From positions 1 through 60,375 of the IMG/VR virus record IMGVR_UViG_3300018036_002016: a DNA stretch of 60,375 nucleotides; one strand, given 5' to 3'. Below, one piece after another: positions 32,692-42,083 of the stretch (within the stretch, counting starts at the first letter, position 1; every line of letters starts with the position of its first letter). Under the pieces are notes generated by a model that saw only the letters and a program-made list of their open reading frames with translations, made no database searches and was not told where the DNA came from. The DNA is from a virus. Both the position numbers and the translations under genes were made by a program.

Positions 32692-34284
32692 TTACATGCC
32701 CATCATATCATCTTCGGGCTCATCTCCGGCAGATTCTGCTTCTTTTTTAGCCTTGGCTGCCGCATTAGCTGCCAAATCATCATCTGAAATTTTAAGATAT
32801 TTTTTAACAAGGAAGTCCATGTCAAAGAAGTATTCTTGCTCCATTGTTTCTGGATTTTCTTCATATAGGCTTTCTCTCATTTGTCCAATAAAATCAAGCC
32901 TTCTTTCCATTATCTCGTAATTCTTTAGTTCAGCAAACACATTCTCTTCATTAAATCTAAGAGCAATCTGTGTTTTAAATTGTGGATCTCCTTCAAACTC
33001 AGGATATTTTAAACACATTTGAATATACAATGGTTTAACTAATACTTCCTGGAATACAGATCTCAATCTCTTTACAAATTTAGAGAATTTAATTTCATCT
33101 CTAATCATACCATCTGCTGCAAGGTTAAAATCTCCACCACCGTCTTCATACAGAAAACGTGAATATGGAATTTTAGAAACATGCTTTAATTTATCTGAGA
33201 AGTATTTAAGTGCTTCTGTATCTGATAAATCTGGGCCATCTCCTCCTAGTGTTTCAATTTCTGGAGATTCTCCTTCTTTAGAAGGCAACCAATATTCCTT
33301 ATTGAACTGAAGCATTGGCTTTCCATCAGTCTGTAGAGTAGCGCTATCCCAATCGAATTCTACACTTTCTTTATAAGAATGCATCAATTGCGCCAACGAC
33401 TGTTTTGCCCTGGTCTTAGATTTTCCACCAACTGGAATAATGAATTTCATTCTAAAGCTTGAGTTGGTAGTTGCCCAAATCACTCGAGTGTGTTCCATAA
33501 TTCGCAAGAGGTTGAATGCTCTTACTAATCTCTCAATATATGATACCCTAGATGCTGTGGTAATTGAAGAATAAGAAATATAGACAATTTGTGAGTCGTA
33601 TAATTTTCTTTGTTTATTTGGGTCATCTTTATATTGAACCCATACCTTTTTTCCATCTTCGTGATTATAACCTGGTATCAATGTTACTGGATCTAATTCT
33701 TTAAATCCAATAACTGTTTTCTGATCTGGAGAATAAATAATTTCAAAGGCAAGGTACCCATCTATTAGAAATTTTCTAAAATAGTACCACGCAGATTGAT
33801 CTTGTGTAAATCCAAAGTATTGATAAATCTGTTTAAAGTACTTATTAAGATCTTTTTCAACATCTTCAGAAACATCCATTCCTATTATTTCAGGCTGACA
33901 AAAGAAATTCTTTTCATCGTATACTACAGTCTCATCACATAGTATATCTAGAATATCTTCGATTTCATCATTTAATGAAAACTTTCTAAGCTCTTGTCTT
34001 TTACCCTCATAATCCTTATCAAAGAATGGAATATTCTTTTTGAGGTTAATGTCTGTCATTGATAGAGCAGCAAACGCTCCATAAATATCTTCATTGTCCC
34101 ATCCAAGAGGGTTCATTTGCCCGTAACCAATTTGGTCCTCCATTGGACCAATTGCTTGAGATTGTCTAAGCACAAGATCATCGTATCTCATACCAAACGA
34201 TGAAAGTGATTTTAGACTATCTGATAATCTAAAAGGTCTTTTACCTGTGCTTAACGGGCCATTTCTATCTTTAAATCCTGCCAT
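32692..34284 (-). CDS. Portal protein (gp20-like)
   Basis: The dodecameric ring at the special head vertex. The 530 residues (T4 gp20: 524) carry family segments: IEDILDILCDETVVYD, FRKFLIDGYLAFEIIYS, DPVTLIPGYN, YISYSSITTASRVSYIERLVRAFNLLRIMEHTRVIWA, RFLYEDGGGDFNLAADGMIRDEIKFSKFVKRLR and the wing end. The tail (DDLAANAAAKAKKEAESAGDEPEDD) is acidic. A late-class promoter lies at 34309-34320. Confidence 0.94.
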   Translation of the reverse strand: MAGFKDRNGPLSTGKRPFRLSDSLKSLSSFGMRYDDLVLRQSQAIGPMEDQIGYGQMNPLGWDNEDIYGAFAALSMTDINLKKNIPFFDKDYEGKRQELRKFSLNDEIEDILDILCDETVVYDEKNFFCQPEIIGMDVSEDVEKDLNKYFKQIYQYFGFTQDQSAWYYFRKFLIDGYLAFEIIYSPDQKTVIGFKELDPVTLIPGYNHEDGKKVWVQYKDDPNKQRKLYDSQIVYISYSSITTASRVSYIERLVRAFNLLRIMEHTRVIWATTNSSFRMKFIIPVGGKSKTRAKQSLAQLMHSYKESVEFDWDSATLQTDGKPMLQFNKEYWLPSKEGESPEIETLGGDGPDLSDTEALKYFSDKLKHVSKIPYSRFLYEDGGGDFNLAADGMIRDEIKFSKFVKRLRSVFQEVLVKPLYIQMCLKYPEFEGDPQFKTQIALRFNEENVFAELKNYEIMERRLDFIGQMRESLYEENPETMEQEYFFDMDFLVKKYLKISDDDLAANAAAKAKKEAESAGDEPEDDMMGM

Positions 34285-34308
34285 GGTAGGTTATTATTAT
34301 ATTCTCTT

Positions 34309-34320
34309 GTTATATATTCT
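34309..34320 (-). promoter_or_regulatory. Late-class promoter of the portal gene
   Basis: The minus strand reads AGAATATATAAC, 25 bases before the ATG at 34284. Confidence 0.55.
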
Positions 34321-34322
34321 TA

Positions 34323-34922
34323 TTATCTAGCGTGTTTTCTGAAAGCAAATCTAATTTTTGCCGGAGTGCTTCCATTCAAATCTATGAAATCACAAAGTGC
34401 TATTTTTGACCAACTTTCATATGCAACTACTGCTTGGTTTCTTTTTAAATTTGGGATATATTGTCTAATTGCAAAATCATATCCGTATCTCTCTAAGAAT
34501 GATTTTGCACCTTGGTATGAAAATCCTATTTGACCCTGTGCTATTGCATTCTCACTCTTGACTCCAATTGTTTGTGACTTTATCTGACCTGACATTCTAT
34601 CATATACAAAATCAAGAAGCTCTTCTTTTACTTTTATTGGTAGTAAATTTAAATTTATACCTACATCATTTTTTTCATATGGGTCTAATGCAAGAACTAC
34701 TGGATTTTCATCCCACCATTCTAATCTTTCTTGTGTTTTTGGGGTTTTATACTCAAATACATAAATTTTTCCAGGTCTAAATCTTTGGCCAGTTGATGTT
34801 ACTGTTTTATCCATTCTCTTAGATTTACCGAGAGTGTACCAAGCCTCTGCTTTAGCCCTCGCTAAGCGCTTTCCACCAGCATCTTTAGTTAGTTTTTTAA
34901 TTTGTTTTTTTATTTCTCCCAT
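34323..34922 (-). CDS. Conserved virion-type protein, role unknown
   Basis: The 199 residues have a basic N-terminus, then GKIYVFEYKTPKTQERLEWWDENPVVLAL and INLNLLPIKVKEELLDFVYDRM. This recalls T4-like phage proteins with YxPKxKxxLPYYDxFPLVLP followed by NLHYLPxxxR, usually annotated as structural or DNA-end proteins. It lies between gp4 and portal, and its start overlaps the gp4 stop by one base. A head completion or DNA-end role is possible. Confidence 0.6.
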   Translation of the reverse strand: MGEIKKQIKKLTKDAGGKRLARAKAEAWYTLGKSKRMDKTVTSTGQRFRPGKIYVFEYKTPKTQERLEWWDENPVVLALDPYEKNDVGINLNLLPIKVKEELLDFVYDRMSGQIKSQTIGVKSENAIAQGQIGFSYQGAKSFLERYGYDFAIRQYIPNLKRNQAVVAYESWSKIALCDFIDLNGSTPAKIRFAFRKHAR

Positions 34923-35395
34923 TATTTAAGTGACTTTTCTGTCAGGATAATAAATCTCCAACCTCGATCTTCTGCCCATTTTTTAGCATATTTATATTTA
35001 TCGCGATTTATAACATACTGTTCAGCTAAAAATTTATAAGATTTTAGAGCTTTTTTAGAGTTTTTTGTGGGCTGTTTTGGCTTTTTAATTTGATCTGATG
35101 GTTTAATTTCAATTAAAAACTCTTCATATGTTTCTCCTTTTTGAACTTTCATATAAAAGTCAGGATAATATTTTCTTTCTTTAGAATCTAACGTAGACCA
35201 ATATTTTATTTCAACAGGTTCTGAAGACCATGCGATTACATCATCTCTATTATCGCATAAAATCATAAACTTTCTCTCCCATGAAGATCTGTAAATTATA
35301 GGAGATTTGCCTAAATACTTTTTAGGATATTTTGGATTATAGTATCCTTGTATGAACCCTGAATTATTTGTAGGTCTTACGTTTTTTATTGACAT
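34922..35395 (-). CDS. Head completion protein (gp4-like nuclease fold)
   Basis: The 157-residue protein matches T4 gp4: YYNPKYPKKYLGKSPIIYRSSWERKFMILCDNR, then AWSSEPVEIKYWSTLDSKERKYYPDFYMKV and FLIEIKP, the Glu-Asp-Glu-x-Lys pattern of restriction-like nucleases. It acts in the final head step before tail joining. Its T4 equivalent is 150 residues. It overlaps the next gene by one base and the gp55-like stop by one base. Confidence 0.9.
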   Translation of the reverse strand: MSIKNVRPTNNSGFIQGYYNPKYPKKYLGKSPIIYRSSWERKFMILCDNRDDVIAWSSEPVEIKYWSTLDSKERKYYPDFYMKVQKGETYEEFLIEIKPSDQIKKPKQPTKNSKKALKSYKFLAEQYVINRDKYKYAKKWAEDRGWRFIILTEKSLK

Positions 35396-35769
35396 TAGAT
35401 GTTAAATAAACCACCTTCTCCATCTGTAGTTCCTCCGGAACGATCAAGGCTTAGTGTTGATTTATATTTTTTAGGGTGAATTTTATTCCATCCTTTAGCA
35501 TATCCTCGCTTTGCAATTTCTGTAAAATATGCAAACGCGTTTTTATATTCTGGGTTAAAGTTTCTCCAATATTTTAGTAGATCTAAAAGTGCAAATTGTA
35601 AACAATCTTGTCTATCTTCCTCATTTACATAAGTAAGTTTTCTAATTGCTCTTTCGGCTAACATTACTAACATTTTTTCAGCAGTTGGTGTTAACTTGTC
35701 TTTTTCTTTTGATTCTACTATTGCGTCATAGAGATCTTTATTGTTAAGGTAATTCTTTTTTCTTGCCAC
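35395..35769 (-). CDS. gp55-like late-transcription sigma factor
   Basis: From the GTG at 35769 the protein has 124 residues: NYLNNKDLYDAIVESKEK, a central LMLAERAIRKL-like helix, then EEDRQDCLQFALLDLLKYWRNFNPEYKNAFAYFTEIAKRG, matching T4 gp55 regions (YVNNKELLQAI, DDxxxxA, FDxxKxxNxxAYxT). gp55 directs RNA polymerase to late promoters. An upstream TTG start at 35811 would lie inside a terminator hairpin, so I reject it. The late-class motif TATATAAA in this phage is close to the T4 site TATAAATA, which supports the call. The C-terminus lacks the clamp-binding peptide of T4 gp55 that I could recognise. Confidence 0.75.
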   Translation of the reverse strand: MARKKNYLNNKDLYDAIVESKEKDKLTPTAEKMLVMLAERAIRKLTYVNEEDRQDCLQFALLDLLKYWRNFNPEYKNAFAYFTEIAKRGYAKGWNKIHPKKYKSTLSLDRSGGTTDGEGGLFNI

Positions 35770-35798
35770 GACTAAAATAGTATTTATTAGATTATATG

Positions 35799-35832
35799 AA
35801 AAAAGGGCCAATTGTTTCCAATTAGCCCTTTA
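35799..35832 (-). terminator. Terminator between 35858-37066 and the gp55-like gene
   Basis: A 13-base-pair stem (AAAGGGCTAATTG / CAATTGGCCCTTT, one G-U pair) with a GAAA loop and a TTTTTTC run on the minus strand. It ends the operon of the 402-residue protein just before the gp55-like gene. Confidence 0.82.
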
Positions 35833-35857
35833 ATAGATTTATAAACTTCTAGATATA

Positions 35858-37066
35858 CTAAACAGTTTCAGAAGCTTCAATATTTACGTGTCTTTTCATT
35901 ACCTTTACTGGCTTATCATCAATTACAACAGTAATCATGTCGTCTTTTCCAGCAGTTGTATAATCCAATGCATCTACCTTAACATCAGTGCCTTTAGCGT
36001 GGCCGTCATATTCCATTGCTAAGGATGCGTTAGTAAATCCATCGTTTCTGGTTAATTCATCTTCTTTTAGAATAGAAATAACTTGCTCAAAATTAGATAT
36101 TTCTGTTCTAATTAAGTTATCAGCTTCTTTAATTTCCGGAATATTTTTATTAGCATCTGCTAGAATATTTCTTTGGTCTTTTAAGAATGAAATTAATTCT
36201 CTAGTCTCTTCTATTTTAGAATCAATTTTTTCTTGCAATTTTGATTTTGCCTCTAAAATATCATTAAACATAAAAGATACGTCTTCACCTGTTTTTTCTT
36301 CTAAATATTCAATGGTTTTAAGAGCTGAAAAGCTGTTAAATTCAGTAATTTTATTTGCAGTATTATTTTTAAATACAATTGCATTTGAGTTATGTCTAAT
36401 TACTGATGTTGTCGTTGTGCCATCTACGATTTCTACTAGACTTTCAGCAACTGCAAACTTATTAAAGTGTTTTACAACGTTTTCAAAAATATTTAAAATT
36501 GTTTTATCCGAATAATTAATTAGACCTGATGCAAACATATTTTCAGCTAGAGAATCTGGAGATACCTTTCTATTATTTACATATACTTGGTTTTCTTTAG
36601 CATTGTATGAATATACAATTGTTCTTGCCGATTCTTTTAATGTCGCAATGTTTGACTTAATATCAGAAACTAGTACCATTGCTTCGTTTACAGCAACTTC
36701 GTTACCTGCTAATTTATGACTTTTTCTTAGTGTTTCTAATTCACCAAGTTTTTCATTTAAATCTTCGATTTTATTAAAAGCATCTACCGACTTATTAATT
36801 TGTTCAATTTGAAATTCTTTAGTAGTCACTCCTTCAACTACTCTTTTAATTGACTTTGAATTTAAGTCATAATAAAAGGACATGCCATTTTCACTAACAT
36901 TAAAGTTTTTAAGTGCGTATTCTAACTCTTCAAGTATCCCAGTAGTTGGAATTATCTTTACATTGGATTCGTTAATCTCAAAGTATTTACCAGCAGAATA
37001 GACAACTTTTGACTCTTCACTAACGTTAAAGCATGCTGTCAATATATTTTTTTTAACTGTTGCCAT
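35858..37066 (-). CDS. Large coiled-coil protein of the head region, unknown
   Basis: The 402 residues begin MATVKKNI and contain helical, coiled-coil segments (residues 110-160 and 275-340), no Cys motif and no membrane segment. The end is beta-rich (DMITVVIDDKPVKVMKRHVNIE). The start at 37066 is preferred: an in-frame ATG at 37096 lies inside the late promoter motif itself. Followed by a strong terminator. The late promoter and neighbours suggest a virion or assembly protein; I cannot name it. Confidence 0.65.
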   Translation of the reverse strand: MATVKKNILTACFNVSEESKVVYSAGKYFEINESNVKIIPTTGILEELEYALKNFNVSENGMSFYYDLNSKSIKRVVEGVTTKEFQIEQINKSVDAFNKIEDLNEKLGELETLRKSHKLAGNEVAVNEAMVLVSDIKSNIATLKESARTIVYSYNAKENQVYVNNRKVSPDSLAENMFASGLINYSDKTILNIFENVVKHFNKFAVAESLVEIVDGTTTTSVIRHNSNAIVFKNNTANKITEFNSFSALKTIEYLEEKTGEDVSFMFNDILEAKSKLQEKIDSKIEETRELISFLKDQRNILADANKNIPEIKEADNLIRTEISNFEQVISILKEDELTRNDGFTNASLAMEYDGHAKGTDVKVDALDYTTAGKDDMITVVIDDKPVKVMKRHVNIEASETV

Positions 37067-37084
37067 CTTTTTATTTTGATTTTC

Positions 37085-37096
37085 TTTATATATCAT
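37085..37096 (-). promoter_or_regulatory. Late-class promoter of 35858-37066
   Basis: The minus strand reads ATGATATATAAA, 18 bases before the ATG at 37066. The match supports that later start. Confidence 0.6.
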
Positions 37097-37100
37097 TTAT

Positions 37101-37907
37101 TTATTCACTAAAAGGTAGCTCTCTTCCTATCACCTTATAGTTATCTCCAAGTATCGGTGATGTTGATTCTTTGGTAGGGTCGTTTGTAAAGCTTCCTATT
37201 TCAACCATTCTATTTCCAGCATGTCTTGCCGTTGAAAAATCAAACGATGGAATAAATGAATTAATTTCAAGAGAAAAAGTTACCTTAAAGTCTTCTTTTT
37301 CTCCAAATCCAAATTCAACTGGCCTTTCCATTGAATAATCATCAGGAACTGCATATTCTGAGGATATTCTATATACTCCTTCTTCTAAATGTCCGACTTC
37401 TACATTATAATAGTTTGCTCGATACATTTTTTTAATGATTGCTTCCGTAACTTTAAATAAATCTAGTTGGCTAGATAGTGTAATAGCAACATCAATTCCG
37501 ATAGTAATTGGAACCATACTGAATTCTGCTACATAGCTTTGCATTATACCATCTTTATCTAAAACTGCGTATTGTCCAAGATTTCTTTTATTTACCAACC
37601 TAGAAGGATCTACGTTAAGTGATGTTATATTTACAACACCTCTTGGAACTTGGTCATAATTACCATCTGCCTTTTCTCCATCAGGTACGCAATTTACACC
37701 AAGTGCTGTAGAAAAAAGAAAGTTATCTCTTAAGAAATTTTCATCTCCAGTTACTGAATAGTAAAACGGAACGTCAACCTCAACTCTCTGATCATTAGAA
37801 ACTTGTCGATAAAAACTTAGCTTATTATTTAAATCAGCTAAAAGGCCAACGACTAAATGTCTAACAACACTGTCATCTTTGTTAAATTTAAGGTTGTATG
37901 ATGCCAT
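37101..37907 (-). CDS. Tail terminator / sheath stabiliser (gp15-like)
   Basis: The 268-residue protein (T4 gp15: 272) has the family outline: a start with HLVVGLLADLNNKLSFYR (T4 YATLMGDLFSNIQIKR), VDVPFYYSVTGDENF (T4 VPITYASKEHF), then SMVPITIGIDVAITLSSQLDLFKVTEAIIKKMY, which aligns with T4 PSPIKMIYELSIFTRYEDDMFQIVEQIL, and FKVTFSLEINSFIPSFD. gp15 caps the sheath and tube and joins tail to head. Similarity is in pattern more than identity. Confidence 0.75.
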   Translation of the reverse strand: MASYNLKFNKDDSVVRHLVVGLLADLNNKLSFYRQVSNDQRVEVDVPFYYSVTGDENFLRDNFLFSTALGVNCVPDGEKADGNYDQVPRGVVNITSLNVDPSRLVNKRNLGQYAVLDKDGIMQSYVAEFSMVPITIGIDVAITLSSQLDLFKVTEAIIKKMYRANYYNVEVGHLEEGVYRISSEYAVPDDYSMERPVEFGFGEKEDFKVTFSLEINSFIPSFDFSTARHAGNRMVEIGSFTNDPTKESTSPILGDNYKVIGRELPFSE

Positions 37908-37910
37908 TTA

Positions 37911-39275
37911 TTATAGGTATCTTTTTGCCATTCTTTCCCAGTTTGCAAGACCTGCTCTTTTAAATCCAGCCGCTTTAATGAATGTTCTCATTGAAACATC
38001 ATTTGCCTTTTTCATAAATTCATAGATCTCTTCCTTTTCATTTAAAGGCATATCAGTTGGCTCTAAATACGGTAGAAGTTTTTTCATTCTTTCCATAAGA
38101 GTTGCATCATCTGGACTAATGTCAAGTAGAATAGATCTTGATTGAATTGCTCCATCAGGATCGGCTTTATCTTTTTCTAAGTTAGAAATAAATATGACTC
38201 TTCCGGCAAATTCAAATTGGTTTGGGACTAATCCGGCTTCAAGTGCATTGAATTCTCCTTCAGGATCGTTTTCAAAATCTTTAGGGTCAAATACAGTTGA
38301 TGACTTTTTTAGCCAGCTAATTTTTCTAACTGGTTTTGTATCAAGGGCAGCTTTTAACATATTTCTACCATTTTCATCTCTAAATACAGCATCACAATCA
38401 TCAAACACAAGAACTTTTGTTCTATATTGATAGAATTTTTTAAACATTATAATAGGAGAAGCAGCTCCTGAAACTAAAATGTAATCTTCATCTTCAATAA
38501 GACCTTCATCTTTTAATGCTCTTTCTACATTATATGTTTTACCAGTACCTGCTCTTCCAGATATAAATAGTGATTGCATGTTAGGGGCTCCTGCTCCAAT
38601 AACTCTAGTAATATCATAAATATCCTGCATCGTTTCTTCAAGATACTTAACTTTATCATCAAGAGTTTTTTCATTAGCTTCTTCCATTGGAGATTTTACC
38701 TCTGGAACCGTAACTCCTTTTTTAATCTTTAAAATAGATCTATATGGAATATCTAATTCTTCTGAAATATCACCGGCTGACATTCCGCTGTCAAGCATTT
38801 TTGTAATTTCAGCTATTTCCTTTTTATTAAAGATATATGCTGGTTTTCTACCTTCTTCTATACCGTCGTATGATTCTGCTACAGCTTTAGCATATTCAGC
38901 ATCGGTTAATCTAACAAATTCTCCTAGAAGTTTAACAATTGGGAATTTATCTGAAGTTATAATAAAGTCGGCAGTCTCACTATAGTGTTTTGAAAAATAA
39001 GAAAGAGAACTTACTATCCCAGGGATTCCAGAGTTTCCAGCAATTCTAACTGCAGAATCTGAGTTATTAGAATAAAGCATAACGCTAGATTCTTCTCTTC
39101 CTTCAACGCTGTGTGTTAGTACATAAGGTAGTTTCTTATAATCAGCTCCTGTTTTCTTATTTAAGAACCTTAAAATTACATCGGCCGCCTTATTTAGCTT
39201 AGGATCAAATAATTCGGTAGATTTTACAATCTTTGATTCATTCAAAAATCCATCTAGATTTAATAGTTTCTTCAT
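37911..39275 (-). CDS. AAA+ ATPase with helix-turn-helix and capsid-targeting-like leader
   Basis: The 454-residue protein starts MKKLLNLDGFLNESKIV, close to the cargo leaders, with a possible LNE-S cut at residue 14. Residues 150-200 hold a helix-turn-helix (EIAEITKMLDSGMSAGDISE then LDIPYRSILKIKKG). The ATPase core has Walker A ISGRAGTGKTYNVE near 245, Walker B VLVFDDCDAVF near 290 and sensor 1 GRVIFISNLE near 372. It lies between the recombination genes and the tail terminator gene, with a late-class promoter. It may be a chaperone for capsid or DNA transactions; if the leader works, it could be packaged. Role unknown. Confidence 0.75.
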   Translation of the reverse strand: MKKLLNLDGFLNESKIVKSTELFDPKLNKAADVILRFLNKKTGADYKKLPYVLTHSVEGREESSVMLYSNNSDSAVRIAGNSGIPGIVSSLSYFSKHYSETADFIITSDKFPIVKLLGEFVRLTDAEYAKAVAESYDGIEEGRKPAYIFNKKEIAEITKMLDSGMSAGDISEELDIPYRSILKIKKGVTVPEVKSPMEEANEKTLDDKVKYLEETMQDIYDITRVIGAGAPNMQSLFISGRAGTGKTYNVERALKDEGLIEDEDYILVSGAASPIIMFKKFYQYRTKVLVFDDCDAVFRDENGRNMLKAALDTKPVRKISWLKKSSTVFDPKDFENDPEGEFNALEAGLVPNQFEFAGRVIFISNLEKDKADPDGAIQSRSILLDISPDDATLMERMKKLLPYLEPTDMPLNEKEEIYEFMKKANDVSMRTFIKAAGFKRAGLANWERMAKRYL

Positions 39276-39294
39276 TAGATATTATTTTTTTCTA

Positions 39295-39307
39295 TTTTAT
39301 ATATCTT
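39295..39307 (-). promoter_or_regulatory. Late-class promoter of the AAA+ ATPase gene
   Basis: The minus strand reads AAGATATATAAAA, 20 bases before the ATG at 39275. It overlaps the last codons of the gp46 gene. Confidence 0.6.
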
Positions 39308-40976
39308 ATTCTATTCTTTCTATTTCGAACTTAGAAAATCCATTTTCTCTAAATATCTGTATTTTCTTATCGAAGATTTCATGTGGTAATACAGTATGGT
39401 TAATTACAAACGTATTGATTTTATTTTCTTTGATTACTTGATTTAATATTTTAAGAATGTTGTACACTCCATCATTATCAACCGAGCTTAGTAGCTCATC
39501 TAAAAATAATAAGTTTAGTTGTGGAAATCTTAGTTTTAAAATCTTAATTATTGCAATAATAACTATAAAGTCTGCTTTTTTGCGTTCACCCGTAGAAAGA
39601 GTCATTGGGTTAATTTCTTCTCCTAAATGGTTAATTATACAGTTAAACTTCTCATCAAACTTAATATGAAAGGGCAGGTGCATTGTTTGGGTCATCGCCG
39701 CAATATTAGTATTTAATCCCGGGAGTATTGTTTTTACTGCTAAGTTTTTAACACCATCTTCTCCTAGAATATTTTCTACCATTTCCATGAATTGATAATC
39801 ATTAGATAGCTTACCAGATTCTAAAGACTTTTTATTTTCTTTTTCTTCAAAATCTTTAATTAGATTTTTTAAGTGTTCAAATTGAGTATCGTCTGAAGTG
39901 TCTTTTATTTTTATAAACTCTTCTTTAAGCTTTTGCATACTATATTTTATGTCCGATGATCTTGATTCAATATCTTTCTTTCTTTCTGTTAGGTTATCAA
40001 TTCTACTCTTAGAATCATCTATTTTGCCCTTTTGTTCTTTTATTTGATCTGCATTGCTTTTAAGCATATCGTTAAATTCGTCTAATTTTTGATGGTGCCA
40101 TTCGCTATCGAGCTTAGTTTCACATGTTGGACAATTTCCACCTTCATATAAATCTATTTTTTTCTTTAGATATTCTATCTCATGCTTTAGTTTCGATGCT
40201 TCTGTTCTTGCATCTTCATATTCATCTTTAACGCTACCTATTAAAGATGTAATATCATCTTTTTCTATTTTTAGACCTTTTGCTTTTTCATTTAGTTCTG
40301 TTAACTCTTCTTTTAGCTCTGTAATTCTTTCTTTATTTTTTTGAGAAGATTCTTCTAGAAGAGTATTTAGCTGGTGTCTTACTGATTGAATTGATTCCAT
40401 TATTTGATTTAACTCAGAATCATATGCTGTAATTTCTGTTTTAATAGATCTTCTTTCTTCTTTAATTCTTTGTTGCATATCATTTAGAACAGAGAATCCA
40501 AACATTTTATCAATAATTTGTTTTTTATCACTATTACTCATTGTTAGAAATGATTTAAAATCATTAATTGATAAAATTATAATGTTTTTAAATACATGGT
40601 AAGGTATACCAAACACTTCTTCTTCAAGATATTCTTGTACGCTCTTTTTTCCAGCCTTATCAAACTCTACTCCATTTAGCTTAACGACAAACATCCCAGG
40701 GTTGAGCCCTCTTTCAATATCAACTTCAATAGTTCCACATTTTAATTTGATCTGTACCCACAGCTCTCCATTAATTCTATTTGGAAGGTCTCCTAATTTA
40801 ACACCTTCAACCTTACCATATAATGCAAATATTATTGCATTCGCAATAGTTGTTTTACCATCTCCATTTTTTCCAAGGGTAAGAAACAACTCAGAAAACT
40901 CATTCTCAAATTCTATTTTTTGAATTTTGTTTCCATAGCTTGCAAAATTTTTAAATGCTATTGAATCTATTCTCAT
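39306..40976 (-). CDS. Recombination endonuclease subunit (gp46-like, Rad50/SbcC family)
   Basis: The SMC-type ATPase partner of gp47 for end resection and recombination-dependent replication. Walker A is LGKNGDGKTTIANAI (residues 33-47), the two coiled-coil arms meet at a zinc hook CPTC near residue 281, and the signature STGERKKADF and Walker B LLFLDELLSSVD close the fold. At 556 residues it equals T4 gp46 (560). The start overlaps the gp47 stop by four bases (ATGA). Confidence 0.94.
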   Translation of the reverse strand: MRIDSIAFKNFASYGNKIQKIEFENEFSELFLTLGKNGDGKTTIANAIIFALYGKVEGVKLGDLPNRINGELWVQIKLKCGTIEVDIERGLNPGMFVVKLNGVEFDKAGKKSVQEYLEEEVFGIPYHVFKNIIILSINDFKSFLTMSNSDKKQIIDKMFGFSVLNDMQQRIKEERRSIKTEITAYDSELNQIMESIQSVRHQLNTLLEESSQKNKERITELKEELTELNEKAKGLKIEKDDITSLIGSVKDEYEDARTEASKLKHEIEYLKKKIDLYEGGNCPTCETKLDSEWHHQKLDEFNDMLKSNADQIKEQKGKIDDSKSRIDNLTERKKDIESRSSDIKYSMQKLKEEFIKIKDTSDDTQFEHLKNLIKDFEEKENKKSLESGKLSNDYQFMEMVENILGEDGVKNLAVKTILPGLNTNIAAMTQTMHLPFHIKFDEKFNCIINHLGEEINPMTLSTGERKKADFIVIIAIIKILKLRFPQLNLLFLDELLSSVDNDGVYNILKILNQVIKENKINTFVINHTVLPHEIFDKKIQIFRENGFSKFEIERIE

Positions 40977-42082
40977 CTATCAATGTCGTGATTGTATGCA
41001 CATAAGTCATGCAATTGTTTTAGTTTATTTTTTAGCTTTTGTTTCGTCTCTTCATCATATGTTAAATTATCAACATACGCGCTACATAAGTTTAGGATGT
41101 TGTAATTTTTATAAATTTCATCATCTAAGTCATGAAAGTCTTTATCGATAATATCTGTTTCTTGGTAGATATTAGGTTCTAGTCTCCTACTTATATTTTG
41201 AATTTTATTAATTAATTCACTCAGAGAACTTGTAGTTGCTATTTTGCTAGGAACATATAAGTCTACAAAATTATTCTTAATTTCTTTTTTAAATTCACCC
41301 AGTGTCATTTCGAACAACTTGGTGATATTATACTTTAAGAACTTTGGTGATATGTCATTTGGAAAAAAGGTTTCTTCCATGTTTTCTAAATCAACTAGGT
41401 CGAATCCCTTTTGGTTTCCACTATCAGACCTTGTTAATTCATATGGAGTACCTACTAAAAGTAGTTTTCCTTTCTCTTGTCTATAATGAATATGCCCACT
41501 ATATACTCTAGTATATTTTGTGTATGCATTTGGTTTAGTTCCATGTTCATTTTTTACTTTAGAATTTAGATAAATTCCACTTACTTCAGAATGACAAAAT
41601 ACAATATCTGCTTGGGGAAATTCAGCAAGCGTTTCAGCCTCATGGTCAGAATCTCTTCTCCAAGGCATCATTAATATGTTTTTGTCATGCCACTTCATTA
41701 ATTTAGGCTCTTTATAAATCTGAACATTTGGAATCCATTTAAGACTATCAATTGAAGTAATTTCATTAGTCTTTTTAGCCCAAATGTCATGATTTCCACA
41801 AATTATATGTACTGGAAGAATTTCACCAAGCCTTTCAAATAAATTAACTGCATAATTAAGAACCTTAATGTTAATAGATTGTCTATTATCAAAGGTGTCG
41901 CCAACCTGTACCAGAACGTCTCCGGGTTGAACATGCTTTTTAAGAGTTGGTATAAACAACTCTTCGAAAAAATCTTTTTGGATATTTAGCCATTCTTGTG
42001 AATTTGCCCTAACTCCAAAATGAAGATCTCCTAGGACCCAAACTCTATTGGCCCCTTTTTTGAGGTTATTAGAGTCAATCAT
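40973..42082 (-). CDS. Recombination endonuclease subunit (gp47-like, Mre11/SbcD family)
   Basis: The nuclease partner of gp46. Metal motifs are complete: LGDLHFGVR (18-26), VQVGDTFDNRQ (59-69), HIICGNHDIW, FCHSEVSG and VYSGHIHYRQ. The 369 residues are near T4 gp47 (339). It lies between the helicase-region 145-residue gene (1 base apart) and gp46 (overlap), an order typical of T4-like recombination clusters. Confidence 0.93.
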   Translation of the reverse strand: MIDSNNLKKGANRVWVLGDLHFGVRANSQEWLNIQKDFFEELFIPTLKKHVQPGDVLVQVGDTFDNRQSINIKVLNYAVNLFERLGEILPVHIICGNHDIWAKKTNEITSIDSLKWIPNVQIYKEPKLMKWHDKNILMMPWRRDSDHEAETLAEFPQADIVFCHSEVSGIYLNSKVKNEHGTKPNAYTKYTRVYSGHIHYRQEKGKLLLVGTPYELTRSDSGNQKGFDLVDLENMEETFFPNDISPKFLKYNITKLFEMTLGEFKKEIKNNFVDLYVPSKIATTSSLSELINKIQNISRRLEPNIYQETDIIDKDFHDLDDEIYKNYNILNLCSAYVDNLTYDEETKQKLKNKLKQLHDLCAYNHDIDR

Positions 42083-42083
42083 A

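Noticed and set aside
35770-35811. Longer start (TTG at 35811) for the gp55-like protein
   Set aside because: It would begin inside a strong terminator hairpin, and the added residues have no gp55 match; GTG at 35769 fits better.
37067-37096. ATG at 37096 as start of the 402-residue protein
   Set aside because: The codons overlap the late-class promoter motif itself.
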